From Liopterus haemorrhoidalis (taxonomy: Eukaryota; Arthropoda; Insecta; Coleoptera; Dytiscidae): a stretch of DNA of 64,000 bases. Where the stretch lies: contig OZ020624.1 in assembly GCA_963971575.1 (NCBI GenBank), positions 5,151,001 through 5,215,000 of the forward strand, in the 5' to 3' direction. The position numbers and the translations under genes are program-made. Positions 50,592 through 62,559 of this stretch are shown one piece after another (position 1 is the first letter of the stretch; every line of letters starts with the position of its first letter). Below the pieces are notes generated by a model, which saw only the letters and a list, made by a program, of their open reading frames with translations, ran no database searches and was not told where the DNA came from.

Positions 50592-52413
50592 GGGCCGGTC
50601 TTTCCACCTTCAGATAAAGTGGCTGGTAACGTTATCTGACGGATAAAAACAATAAAGCGTCTTTCCACCTTCAGATAAAGTTATTCCTACGAATAAACTA
50701 TGCTATCTGGCAGATAAGTTATTCGGTAGTCAAAGTACCGAATAAGTAACAAATAAGTGCTGTCACTGTCAAGAAGTTAGAAATTAAATGATTTCTTGGA
50801 ACAATAAATTGCAAAATAGACTTGAAAAAATATAATTTGTTTAAATTTTATTATTTGTAGAAATAATGCCTTAACTCCAAAATAACAGTGCACCAGTCCA
50901 CGGTGAGAAAAAATATGAAAAAAGTATCTCGTGCAATATTCAGCTTATGTCTGATTTCATTTGTATGCCTTGTACGGAAAATTAAATACACGAATTTCAA
51001 CGAGTATATTACGAAATTGCCCGCTGTCCACGAGGGGTTGCAGCCTGGGATGAAATGTTAGTGAAACTGCTTTCTTCTGTGAAAAACGGCTGAAGTAAAC
51101 GGTGTCGAGAAGGATATTTTATATTAAACGTTAGCCGGGATCCACGCCTTACAATACAATGTTTAATAATTCTAATATTCGCTTCGAGTTTGAACAAAAA
51201 GATTATAATTGGTATAGTAGCAACTGCAGTATTACGCAACTTTAACGTTACAAGAGTGGATATGAAAAACCACCCACAAAAGATCAGTACTGTGTCGGTG
51301 ACGTACCTGAAGAAACTGATTACTCAGAAAAAATGAAAATGAAAGAATACTCCGTGATTTAATTTCTTATTTTCAAATTATAACTTATTTTGTATTTACA
51401 TCAATCATAAACAAATTAAAAAATTAAATAAACGTAAATCAATTATTATTAATATCTACTATATATTTTTCATTCCCCCAATTTTATTACATGTTTACGA
51501 CATTAATAATTGCTAATATCTTGTATAACGCATACATAAATTTAATTTTGTTAATGACAATAACTAAAAAAACGGCTCGACAGCTGTCAGTTTACCAGTT
51601 TATTTATTTTCATAGAGAAACAAACAAAAAATCTTTCTCAACGCCTATTTCAGTTACACATTCAGTGTTACCAATCTGAGGATTCAATATGTCAGTCTCA
51701 TTATCCGTCAGATGGCTATCTGACAGATAAATATGAATTGAAAGACGGGATGACATTTATCCAACAGATAAAGTATCAGATAACTTTATCTACCAGATAG
51801 TTACTCAGAAGTTTATCAGAAGGTGGAAAGACCGGCCCAATATTAGAATTATTAAACATTGTATTGTAAGTCGTGGATCCCGGTTAACGTTTACTATAAA
51901 ATATCCTTCTCGACACCGTTTACTTCAGCCTTTTTTTCACAGAAGAAAGCAGTTTCACTAACATTTAATCCCAGGCTGCAACCACTTATGGATAGCGGGC
52001 AATTTTGTAAAATACTCGTTGAAATTTGTGTATTTAATTTTCCGTACAAGGCATACAACTTAAATCAGACATATGCTGGATATTGCACGAGATACTTTTT
52101 TCATATTTTTTCTCACCGTGGACTGGTGCACTGTTATTTTGGAGTTAAGGCATTAGGTCTACAATTAATAAAATTCAAACAAATTATATTTTTTCAAGTC
52201 CATTTTGCAATTTATTGTTCCAAGAAATCATTTAATTTCTAACTTTTTGACAGTGACAGCACTTATTTGTTACTTACAAAAAAAAAAACTTACAAATAAA
52301 CTATTATTATTATTATTATTATTATTCGCTACTTTGACTACCGAATAACTTATCTGCCAGATAGCATAGTTTATTCGTAGAATAACTTTATCTGAAGGTG
52401 GAAAGACCGGCCC
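50592..52413. mobile_element. Harbinger-like element plus inverted partial second copy
   Basis: GGGCCGGTCTTTCCACCTTC at 50592 and its mirror GAAGGTGGAAAGACCGGCCC at both 51838 and 52413. Outer flanks are TTAA (50588-50591, 52414-52417). 51839-52413 is the inverted copy of 50592-51175, so one full element (50592-51838) is joined to a half copy in reverse. A frame near 51195-51250 reads KIIIGIVATAVLRNFNVTR, like the IVATAVLHN motif near the C-terminus of Harbinger transposases. Several stops; relic. Confidence 0.68.
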
Positions 52414-52439
52414 TTAACAATTTAACTATAAAATAAAAT

Positions 52440-53450
52440 AAAATATAATATACCCACAGAAGTACTGAAGATACTTGTGCGTGGGTTTATAAACTTAATA
52501 AAAATGTATTTAATATATAATTGAACTATGCAGTACTTTTCTGTTTTTAAAGATTAATCAGACTTTAATTAACATTAGAATAATTTTTTTATACAATCAC
52601 AGCCTTCTTCACACAACCATTTGTGTATTGACAGTTTGAAGTTATTCATGTAGGTTGTTGCTCGAATGACGTCTGGTAGATTTTTGAATACTTTAGCACC
52701 TATATAATCAAAACAATGTTGTCCTATCGAGATGCTTCTTCTAGGTACTTCTACTTTATTTGTAATTCTCATTCAAAAGAATAACTATGCTCTATTGCTG
52801 AAAACTTATTATATCTGGTCAGGAACACAACAATAGACTTGCAGTAAATCCTGACGTCCAACAGAGCTAATTCTTTGTAGAGCGTATCAAGGCCTTATCA
52901 CACTAGAACGCTATCCAAGTCTTATTTTTGTAGGTTTTTTTTCAGGATCCAAGTCTTCAGGTGTTGACATATCACACGGTATTTGAATATTAGTTAAGAC
53001 TTGGAAATTGTTTGTTTACCCATGCGCACATCGTGAAATTATGACAGTTGACAGTTATATTTTGAAAGGTTATTTTAACAACACGAGACATAAACAAAAG
53101 ACAAAGACGCGTCAGCTGTAAGACCTGGGTAAAAAGACCGAGAAATTGTATCCTGTTTCATTTGCCTGGTCTTCAAAACCTAGGTTTTTTCTTCATACTA
53201 TCACACGCACAAGACTTCGATTCGAATGTAAAGACTTTAATTTTCCAAGTTTAGACTTGAATAATAACTCTAGTGTGATAAGGCTTTCAGATGGATAGGT
53301 ACGTTTTTTGAAAAGAAGTATTTTTAGGGTCTTCTTATGTATTACTTCAATTGGTGTTATTATATTGTTGTATGTACCTCCCCAGGCTACAATTCCGTAT
53401 GTTAGTATTGAAAGAAAAAGTGTATGGTACAACATTATTAACTGGCTCTT
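52440..53450 (-). mobile_element. LINE ORF2 C-terminal relic
   Basis: Minus 53440-53290 reads LFLSILTYGIVAWGGTYNNI and VIHKKTLKILLFKKRTYP; after the MITE (52890-53286) the frame resumes DTLYKELALLDVRIYC, and later RRSISIGQHCFDYIGAKVF and ALPDVIRA-type residues ending KWLCEEGC. CR1/Jockey-like. Truncated upstream by the repeat at 53452. Confidence 0.75.
52890..53286. mobile_element. MITE in LINE with 3-bp target duplication
   Basis: Ends AGGCCTTATCACACTAG and CTAGTGTGATAAGGCTT, flanks TCA (52887-52889, 53287-53289). Removing it with one TCA restores the LINE codons YPSDTLYKEL. 3-bp duplication suits Harbinger-type MITEs. Confidence 0.8.
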
Positions 53451-53451
53451 T

Positions 53452-54140
53452 TTAGGGTTTTGTAGGTATGACCAAAAAACCCTTATACCGTCATTTTGTC
53501 GTCTGTCTGTCTGTCTGTTCGGTAAAAATTGTAGCCAAACGGCTAAACCTAGAGAGTTGAAATTTGGCATGCTTATACAACTCTTTGACCCGCACATAGG
53601 AAAAATACTAAAACATCTAAAAAACATATCCCCCAAAAATTAAAACAAATATGTGCTCATCGAAAAAAATAATATATTTTTTAATTCTGAGTAGGGTATC
53701 AAATGAAAGCCCTTGGTACGTGGATTAACGATCAAAATTTTATTTTTGCAAAATAAATTATTTTGAGGCGATTTTTGCCAAAATTGTGCAAAAATTTTTT
53801 TGTCCCACATCCTGTAGGCCAGATGGTTTAAACTAAAAATCTGAAAAAAATCTAAGTAATGTACATTGGTGTAAACCGGAATAGTACAACAGGAATTTTT
53901 GATCAGATTATGTTTTCGGAAAATAACGCATTTTTTGTTGACGATGCACAAAATTTATAGTTATATAACACGTTAATTGCAGAGCATCGTGGTTTAGTGG
54001 TTACGTTGCTCGCTAACTACACAGATTTTTTGTTCACTACACAGGTTCGTTCCTTGCTAGAGGAGTAAATTTTATTTTACAGACAGACGACAAAATGACG
54101 GTATAAGAGTTTTTTGGTCATACCCACAAAACCCTAAAAA
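53452..54140. mobile_element. Repeat with inverted TTTTTAGGGTTTTGTAGGTA ends
   Basis: Left TTTTTAGGGTTTTGTAGGTA (then CTGTCTGTCTGT) and right mirrored TACCCACAAAACCCTAAAAA. About 500 bp match 9700-10438 in inverse. Contains the tRNA-like segment at 53977-54060. Confidence 0.65.
53977..54060 (+). ncRNA. tRNA-like segment inside a transposon
   Basis: GCATCGTGGTTTAGTGGTTA resembles a pol III A box region of a tRNA, and GGTTCGTTCC about 50 bases on resembles a B box. Stems are not intact, so this is not a functional tRNA gene. Confidence 0.35.
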
Positions 54141-54871
54141 TAGCAGCTGTGACTGTTTATCTCTCTTATAACGCTCCCTGTTGCAGCTATCTCTCTCACG
54201 CAACCAACGAATAAGCTGCCACACTCTTTTAACTCACCTATTCTCCCCGGGACTTAAATTGGTCTGGTTCCTAATTATACAACAGAATTTCCGTCTGGCA
54301 AATTAATATTGTATTCTTTGATTACAGAACTATATCATATTAAAATTACAGCTATACTAAAATGGTTTGAAAATTATTATTTTTTAATTACTTAAATTAT
54401 ATCTGGCGCAATGTTAGCAACAACAAAACTGTCTGGCAACTATAAATTTATAATACTAAAAAGACATAGAAAGTTATTTTAAAAAAATGTCTTAAAATGA
54501 TTTCAAAATATCTTTTTACCTGAACAGGCGAGATGCGCACAGGTAAACGCAACCGCTCCCAGGTGCCAGACGTACCGCATCCCTACCTGACTTCAATAAG
54601 AAAGGGAAATATCGTAAAACCAGCCGACCTAAAATTCTTTCTCGAAAACGTTGCTAGCGAAAACTATACCTTAAAAATAAAAAAATTCTCCTAGAGCAAT
54701 TAACTTTGAAGCTAATTTTCTCGAAACTTTAAATGATGTGCTTAAATCCTTTTACTTCTAGCCCCCTCAAATATTACTTACCACCCTTAATGTTTAAAAA
54801 ACTATATTTTAAATTGGTTTTAAAGTGCAAATATCAAGACATAAATATTTCTTATGTTTACCTTTCATATA

Positions 54872-56268
54872 CAATGAATTTATTTTTTAATGCAACATGT
54901 ACAATGTCATTACCATGGATACAGTTTTTGATAGCAATATAAATCGTGTTCATTTTCATTTGCAACATAGAAAAAACCATATATACTAGCAAAATCAAAA
55001 TATTTTATTGAATATACAAATTAAAAAATAATAATAAATAACTAATAAAAACTTATAATAAATGTTCAAAAGTTTCTCCGTTTACTTGCATACAAAATGT
55101 TAAGCGATCATAAAAATGATTCAAAACATTCAGCAATTGCTCTTGAGGCATATTGTTGGATTCTTGAACAATTTTGTCTTGCAATTCAGCAACATCCCTA
55201 AGTTCTTCATTATATACTTTGGCCTTTAAATATCCCCAATAAAAAAAAATCATTGGGTGCCAAATCCGGAGATCTCGCTGACCAATTCATCGACCCTCTT
55301 CTTTCAATCCAGCTATTTGGGAAAGTTCTATGTAAATATTCTTTAACTATTCTAAAATAATGGACTTGTGCGCCATCATGTTGAAACCATACTTGTCCAT
55401 TAATATTCAGGTTTCGCAACGCAGGTAATATTTGGTTTTGCAAAAGGGCTAGATATTTTGCGGCATTAAGGTTACCGTCAATAAAAAAGGCCCTATAATA
55501 TTCGTTCCTATTATCCCTGCCCAAACATTTAATTTTTGCGGCCTTTGAGTTCGGGAAGAATGAAACAAATGTAAATTTTCTCGACTCCAGTACCTAAAAT
55601 TTTGTCTGAGCATTTCACCATTTAGAGTAAACGTTGCTTCGTTAGTAAATAAAATTCTTTGAAGCATTGTTGGGTCGGAATTAATTTTTTAAAACATTTC
55701 AAAACAAAAATCCATACGTACTGCTGCGTCCCTTTTTAACAATTCTTCATGATTTTGAAATTTTTATGATAGAAACTTTTCTTTTTTTAAGAAGTTAAAA
55801 ACAGGTCCAATACTAACATAATATCCAGACAGCAACGGTTTGTGCAATTGATTTTAAAGTATTTTGATTGTTTTCTTCCACTTGTAATAATATATCCAAC
55901 TGCTTCTCTTCTGTAAGCACGTGGGATGTTGTTCTTTTTTTATTATGTTTTGACTTAAGACATCCTTCGCGATGAAATTTATTAACTAATCTTGAAATTG
56001 TAGAGGGATTTGGTATTGGCCGATCTGGATAAGTTGCACTAAATACAGCAGAAACTTCTATTAAACTCATTTGGGAGTTATACTAAGTTACCATCATTAT
56101 TTTTTCTTCATCTGTATACATGTTGATTAATTTTTAAATCAGCAATGAGCAAAAGTATACACACTAATTGTCTATGTTGCAAATGAAAATGAACACGATT
56201 TATATTGCTGTCAAAAACTGTATCCATGGTAATGACTAAGTACATGTTGTATTAAAAAATATTCACTG
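54872..56268 (-). mobile_element. mariner-superfamily element (DUF4817 type) with about 100-bp TIRs
   Basis: Inverted ends start CAATGAATTTATTTTTTAAT and share TCATTACCATGGATACAG and TCATTTTCATTTGCAACATA. TA flanks. Minus frames give SAVFSATYPDRPIPNPSTIS (helix-turn-helix, 56070-55813), RILFTNEATFTLNG (55667 on; Asn where the first catalytic Asp is usual), QVWFQHDGAQVHY (second Asp) and SARSPDLAPNDFFLLG (third site). Three frame breaks and the Asn substitution make it inactive. Confidence 0.85.
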
Positions 56269-56269
56269 T

Positions 56270-57115
56270 ATATTTTTTTCCTTAGGTAAGAGTCGACTGT
56301 TTTATTATATTTTAAAACTTTAAAAAATACTGATCATTTTGTACGCTGATTTTTATGTGCATTGTGTTTTGTGTATTTACTAAATGCATAGCATTAGTTT
56401 TATAAGGTATGAGCTTTTATGATAAATATTTAATATTTCCCAAATTTGGGGAGTATAGATTCGATGAAGACTTTTAAAATTGCGTTACTTTATAAAAAAG
56501 TTCAGGTCAGATTGAGACTCGCTTTTTTTAAATTAGCAATATTGTCATGTGTGAGGTTTGATTGAAAGGCAACTCCTGGTTTTAAAAATACAATTTATTA
56601 ATCATGTATCCAATTTACAATGTAATTGTATGAATTTGTCCATGGGGTTGGGGAAGTTTCGGTCCACCCCGTGTTGGCCGGAATCGACTTGGACCTATCT
56701 CTGAGGCGGGGGCTGCCCATTAGGGAGTCGAGGAGCCTTCTCCCACTCACATGATACTGCTTGCTTGGCTCACCAGATGTATGGGTATATGGCGTCGATA
56801 TCTCGGTCGTCACCGTGTTGACTGGAACTTGTAGAATTGGCTAGGTTCCTTTGCCCGAATTCCATGCGACGTCCATGTACATGTACTACTGGTTGACTTA
56901 CTTCCGATATTCATCGAATGACAAATATTTCTTTATTACGAAAATGCAGCGTATGCATTTCGTAATCAGGTAACATATGCTAGACGCTGACAAATAGTTT
57001 TTTAATCAAACAGCTGAGCGTCACAATGTCTAGGTGTCGCAATTCTAACCTAGGATTACCTTTGTGACAATATGTTCAAAATCATGTATTATATAACTGC
57101 GTTCGAGGATGAAAT
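56270..57115. other. Stretch with no recognised feature
   Basis: AT-rich to 56590, then a more GC-rich part (56630-56900) with a minus ORF of no known family. I see no splice-supported coding evidence. Confidence 0.3.
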
Positions 57116-57119
57116 CTGA

Positions 57120-57415
57120 TAGGTTGGAGCAAATTTAGTACCGGATACCCGGTTCTAAATACTCGGTTCCGAATACGCAGTTCCAGATATCTGGTTTCGG
57201 CATACCTGGTTTCGAATAGCTGGTACCATATACGCGGTTCCAGATACCCGGATTCCAGTTCCTGAATACGTGATTCAGGACACCCGCGTACCGGATACCT
57301 GGTTTCGGAACCGGGTACCCGGTTCTAAATACTCGGTAGCGAATCCGAGGTTCCAGGTACTGCGGATACCTGGTTCCGGATACCCGATTCCGAATACCCG
57401 GCTGCGGATAACTAG
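57120..57415. repeat. Minisatellite of about 18-bp units
   Basis: Repeated GATACCCGGTTCCGAATAC-like units (GGTTCC, GGATACC, CGGTTCTAAATACTCGG) about sixteen times with many substitutions. Open frames across it on both strands are repeat artefacts. Confidence 0.8.
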
Positions 57416-58005
57416 TTTTATGGTTATTCGAAACCGTAAGAGTTTTTTGGAACTGGTTCTGGGTTCTGGCAGCACTTTTGTAAAGTTGAATACATAAATA
57501 TTGATCATAAAAGCTTGTTTGATGGTTGAATTGCAATTTTGATCATGTATATACATAAGTATAACGTATAATCATATATGGTTTAAAATGACTTTAATAT
57601 TTTTTAACTAATTATATACATATGTAGTTTTAGTGGATTATTTTTTAAGTTAAGCAAAATTTTCTATCATATCGCTAAAGATTTTGGAGAATACATATAT
57701 AAATTATTGTTGTAAAATAAATTGTATTTTATTATAAAATGTACCTTATATTCTTCATAATGTAGAAATAAATATAAGTGACTGCATTGTTTTATTTTTA
57801 TTTATCCTTCAAATTAATCCATTAGGTACTAGCCTACCTTATATGGCACACATAAATGTTTGCAGACATATCTGTCAATGTTTATCGATGTGTTTAGTTT
57901 GGGTAGTGTATTGGGCGCCAATTATAACCAATAGATAAGTTACGCTGACGTTAGTTTTGTTCTATGCTTAGAAAAAAATTGTTAAGTTATGTGAAGTTGG
58001 ACAGA

Positions 58006-58022
58006 ATGAGTTCTTCTAAGAG
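58006..58022 (+). CDS. Candidate first coding exon (MSSSKR...)
   Basis: ATGAGTTCTTCTAAGAG followed by consensus donor GTAAGT. The ATG has A at -3 (GACAGAATGA). Upstream are ATAACCAAT (about 57921) and TGACGT. Downstream exons would be outside or hidden by repeats: a hAT-like GTTTCTCAACCGGGGGGCCG begins 20 bp into the intron. No family can be named. Confidence 0.3.
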
Positions 58023-58039
58023 GTAAGTGAATGTATTGG

Positions 58040-59065
58040 CCAACGTTTCTCAACCGGGGGGCCGTGAAAGCTTCGTCGGGGGGCCGCGAAGTCATATAAA
58101 ATCGAAGCATGAAATTATAATAGAAAAACGCTTAATTTTGCAAGATATATTCATAAATATATGACATTTATATTCATTAAAATATACCTTTTAAACTTAA
58201 ATAAAATAGATTATACTTATTTTGACAACTAATTTAAACTAATTAAAACGGTTCGCGTTGGGGGTACATCAAGTACTTTCAAGTAGGTACGACTTGAACT
58301 TGCAATATTTTTTGTTATGCTCCGAGCTACTGTTAGCTAAAGAGTAAGGATGTGAAAGTGTTCAAAATGGAAAGTAACTTGGAACAATGGAACACTTGTA
58401 AATAAAAATACTTGCAAGCCATTATAGGTAATCGTAACAGATATTAAAAACATGTTTATGTAAAGTTGTTTTTTTTCAAAAGTTTTATCCAATACGCCAT
58501 ACGTTCCTATATAAAAAATCGAAGTTGTCCTTGATATCCTGTACTTCCGGTTTATTCCGAAAATTTAAATACTACCATCCAATTATTTGGGTAAACTCTG
58601 GTCACCAAATTTTTTTCCCAACTTGCCCACACATCGTCTTTTCGAGAAAAATCGTGTTTCCTCTATATTGATACACCTTGAGATCCCCCCCTCGCTCCCC
58701 CCTTTAATTCAATTTAAAAATCAAAATACTTATATGTTTTTTTATTAAAATAAAGTTTAAAACATTATGTGAATGATTAAATGAATTATTTTGATAGAAT
58801 CAATTATGTAAATTTTTACCTTTGTTAATAATTAATTACCCCAAATAATTAAGTAGAGCCTAAAATAAACTTATTAAATTATTTTAGTAATTACATTTAA
58901 TTGAATTAAACTATTTTTTGAAGTATCAAAAAACTTTGTACATCATCTACTAAAATGTAATTAATAACAAAATATGCTAATTGAGCTTTTAGGTACATAC
59001 CCCAAATATAAAGGTAATAACCCTTTTCTTTTTAATATCTATTTTTTTTTTTTTTATCAACTTTA
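58040..59065. other. Intron-like stretch with decayed repeats
   Basis: CGTTTCTCAACCGGGGGGCC at 58045 looks like a hAT end. The rest is AT-rich without coding signs. Confidence 0.3.
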
Positions 59066-59067
59066 TT

Positions 59068-59405
59068 TACAGGAACAATAATCTCTATTTCTTCAATTTC
59101 ATGAATAAGGGCATGAATAGGATTAGAAATTAATTTATTTTCCTTTCTTTTACTTTACATTCCTTTATTTAAAAAAAAGAAAAATCATATTCCTTTAAAT
59201 CTTCTATTAAATATTTTTTAGTACAAGCTATAGCTTCAACTATTTTTTATTTGCAATTTTATTAATAATATTTAAAATAAATTTTATAAGAGAATTATTA
59301 AAAGTAAATAAATTTTTAATAATATTAATCAATTCAACTTTATTATTAAAAATAGATTCAGCACCATTTCATTTTTGACTTCCAGAAATTATTGAAGGCA
59401 CCTAA
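59068..59405 (+). pseudogene. ND2: NUMT: nuclear copy of mitochondrial ND2
   Basis: In the invertebrate mitochondrial code (TGA Trp, ATA Met) 59072 onward reads GTMISISSISWM and GLEINLFSF; another part reads KNHIPLNLLLNIF, VQAIASTIFYLQFLLI, then STLLLKIDSAPFHFWLPEII. These are NADH dehydrogenase subunit 2 membrane segments. TGA codons would stop nuclear translation. A frameshift near 59145 and loss of both ends show it is dead. Confidence 0.82.
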
Positions 59406-59489
59406 AATACTTCTTCAATCAATCCATGACTTAATCCAGCATATTTTTTTTTATTCAACTTTTTTTTTTATAAATAGTTAGAATTATTA

Positions 59490-59655
59490 CAGCTGCTGCG
59501 ACCTTTCTATAGTACGACGCCATCTTGACTACGCTCCACAACTGATTAAGTGGACACAGACTTGAGAGTTCTCTCTCTCTCTCTCTCTCGAGTAACTCTC
59601 GAGAGCAACTCGCAGGGTACTCTCGAGAGTACTCTCAAGTGGACAGGCACCTTAA
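59490..59655. repeat. (CT)n tract with mirrored CTCGAGAG flanks
   Basis: Runs of TCTCTCTC at 59565-59590, then ACTCTCGAGAG repeats. GTGGACACAGACTTGAGAG and CTCTCAAGTGGACAGGCACC at the borders look like decayed TIRs of a MITE. Confidence 0.5.
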
Positions 59656-59892
59656 GTAATTGTTCTTAATTTAGAAGGTTTTTTTAAATGTTTTTAGTTA
59701 GTCATGCTGAAATTCTTTGTTTTTTTAAATTAAAAATATATGCAGTGTTTTAAATCAGTTATATTTATATAAAACAAAACGAATACATTAAAAATAATTA
59801 TATATCTTTTTATAAAAATTGTAGATTTGAATCATAATATAAAATTTCCTAATTCCTTACACGATCATGTGTTACAATAAAATTATGTACAC

Positions 59893-59898
59893 TTTATT
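59893..59898 (-). terminator. Poly(A) signal AATAAA
   Basis: AATAAA on minus, about 32 bp after the stop of the exon at 59930-60060. Confidence 0.6.
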
Positions 59899-59929
59899 TT
59901 AAAATATAAATACATTTCTTGGTTAAGAT

Positions 59930-60060
59930 CTATTCATTACTTGATTGTGTTCCCCCACCCTCTAACTGATTTGTTGGCTGCGAAGTTGTGACTTGAGTAA
60001 CACGTGTTGCATTTGCCGGGTTCATTATCCTTGCGAAGACAGTGCCAGGTTGAGGTCGTC
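59930..60060 (-). CDS. Terminal coding exon of an unrecognised host gene
   Basis: Acceptor TTTGTTACAG, then a frame reading RPQPGTVFARIMNPANATRV, TQVTTSQPTNQLEGGG and TQSSNE with TAG. It is less AT-rich than the surroundings and is followed by AATAAA. Enters in phase 1. Upstream exons should lie beyond 60062; a LINE occupies the adjoining intron, and I found no other exon in the window. The Thr/Gln/Asn-rich tail gives no functional clue. Confidence 0.6.
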
Positions 60061-60084
60061 CTGTAACAAACAATATTAAAATTA

Positions 60085-61220
60085 TTAAGATCGAAAAAAT
60101 GTTTTCTTACATAGGAATAAATACCAAACTTATTTCCAAGGACAAGTATTTAATTAAGCCAGCTTGCAAACTGATTCTTGACGGGTCTGCTCTGACAATA
60201 TCCGACAGTGCGAAGAATTTGGGATTGATTTTTGATGATAAATTAAAGTTCTCTAAGCATATCAGTTTCATAGTAAGAACAGCCTACTTTAAATTAAAGA
60301 CCCTCTATGGTAACAGACAATACCTGAACCAGGCAATTAGGATAAAACTATGCGACTCCCTTGTATTGAGTCTGTTTACTTATGGTAGTGTAGTTTACGG
60401 ACCTTGTCTGCTTGCAGCTGATATAAAAAAAATTCAGAAGGTCCAAAATTCATGTTTGCGTTTTATCTATGGTGTACTAAGGCGCTCGCATATCTACCTT
60501 CACTTGTCTACATGGCTGAACATGAAACAAAGAAGACTTTCGCAATCTCTTGTATTTTATCATAAAGTGTTGATTCTCAAAATTCCCCCTTATTTGTACA
60601 ACAAAATCACCTTCAGATCTGACGTACATAATGTTAATATAAGATTTAAGGGTACTCTTTCTCCACCTTCTTACAAAACTGCAACATTTAAACATAGCTT
60701 CTCTTTTGACATTTGCGCTAAATACAATATTATTCCCGAAAACCTTAAATCTTTTAGCTTAATATCTTTTAAAACACAAATAAAGAAGCTCATCTGGGAT
60801 AAAAGTTTATAAATGTTTATAAAAATTTATAATAATTTATTAAAGTTTAAAAAGTGTTAACAAAGTCAAATCTACTAATATGTTCATCTTGCCCTTTTAA
60901 TTTCATGTCTTTTTCAATGTTCTTTTCAGCCTTAATTTTGCCCAAGTTAGGGAATGTTACATATTTACATGCATCAACGCTGGCTATAACAACTGTGGTA
61001 TTGTCAATAGCAAAGAACCCTGGTTATTTATGTTAATGTGCTATATTTATATTTTTTATACCTTTTAAGGGAACAGTCTTTGTATTCTTACAATGGCTGA
61101 TCATGGGCCTTTATCCAATGTACAAACTGTTATTATGTCTATTATTTGTAAAAAATCTAATTTATTTTATTGTACCTTGGATATAAATAAACAAATTAAA
61201 ATTAAATTAAATTAAAAAAA
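60085..61220 (+). mobile_element. LINE 3' portion with A-rich tail
   Basis: 60099-60812 is open: LTISDSAKNLGLIFDDKLKF, then LCDSLVLSLFTYGSVVYGP, IKKIQKVQNSCLRFIYGV and PPYLYNKITFRS, the C-terminal part of a Jockey/CR1-like ORF2 after the RT core. The 3' UTR runs to an AAATTAAATTAAATT tail at 61190-61218. 5' truncated. The ORF is uninterrupted for 238 codons, so the insertion is fairly young. It lies in the intron of the minus-strand gene at 59930. Confidence 0.82.
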
Positions 61221-61364
61221 AAAGTACACATAGGCGTACATTTTATTTTTATTACCTTATACGGATTAATTATTAAATAAACACTGTTTTTCGCTACACG
61301 CCAATGAGTTGATAGCACATATTAAGTTAGCAACGAATTTTTGTTCTTCCACGGGTGAGTTCGG

Positions 61365-61700
61365 GCCCAGTGCCGGCTCCACACGGTAAGCAAAGGGTGC
61401 GTCGCATCGGGGCGCCGAAATTACCTTTCGGAGCACTTTTATAAATAAAAATCTGACGACACGCCAAAAATCTTATAATAGAATTATATTTTAAACAAGT
61501 CTACTCATATAGATATATTATAATCACAAGTGAATAAAACTTTAATTTGGGCTAGTTTAGTTTTAACAGTTACGCCATAAACTACAATCTTAAAGTCATA
61601 AACCAAAGCAATGCCGGCTCCACAATGGATACAAAGGATGCGTCGCATCAGGGCGCCACGATCAAGGGTCGCCATCACAACGAACGATTGAGCGGCGCCG
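61365..61700. repeat. Pair of direct repeats with GCCGGCTCCACA
   Basis: GTGCCGGCTCCACACGG...GCGTCGCATCGGGGCGCC at 61370-61420 and ATGCCGGCTCCACAATGG...GCGTCGCATCAGGGCGCC at 61612-61660. Likely ends of two related transposon fragments. Confidence 0.5.
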
Positions 61701-62559
61701 TTTTTATACTGGCGAGCTAAACAAAAAGTCTTCCACAATTTTTTCTTCACAAAGTAATTTAAATTTTTTAAAAACGGCGTCATTTTTATTTTTGGGGTTC
61801 CAGGTACCTATACGCATAAAACTAGTGCTTATTCGTATCGCTTGTGTGACGTATAAAACTTAGAATTCAGTTGCATAAAATCAATGAGTTAGTTCACATC
61901 AATTCCTGCTATATATCGATGGTGATTTGCTAATATGGTGTATCTCAAAATAGCGAATATTCCAATTTCCACTTTATTACTACTGATACCCCACAAGGGC
62001 AAATAATAAATGTTTTAAATAAATTTTTATGATCGCCTTATGTTTACAAGTTAATGGTGGTATTTTTGAACATTTAATTTAGATGATTTTTTTTGTTGTT
62101 ATTTTTGTATTAAATAATTGTATTTTCAATAAAAAATGTTTAGCCTTTTCAATGAATATTTATCCCTATGTTGCAAAATAAATGGAGGGCAACTTGCTGT
62201 CAAAATAGTTTATCATTACTAGAGAAACCATGCATTATAATATTTTCAATGTTGCACGATAAAAGAAATTCACCGTATTATTATATGTATGCTTAAAAAT
62301 AAAATGTAATACTTATAAGCACTTAAGTATTTTATTATTACCTGTTTCATAATTTCTAATGAAAATATATTGTGTCAATACAGGGCCGCGCCAAGCGGGG
62401 GTGTTAGGGGTGCACAGAACCCCGGTGGCAGGCCTTAGGAGAGGAAAATATTGGCAAATAGGGGCGGGAGAACAAACAAAATTCTGGTTGACTTTCTTAG
62501 AAGATATTAAAAAATAAATAAATTAAACCATTTAAAAAAATAAAACTTTTGGTTGACTT

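Noticed and set aside
53300..53643. Plus ORF of 111 codons
   Set aside because: Antisense of the LINE plus the CTGT-repeat element border.
57135..57536. Minus ORFs rich in RYPEPGIR
   Set aside because: Minisatellite translation; no start context or splice signals.
61505..61783. Minus ORF MTPFLKNLNYF...
   Set aside because: Spans transposon-end repeats seen twice nearby; no domain.
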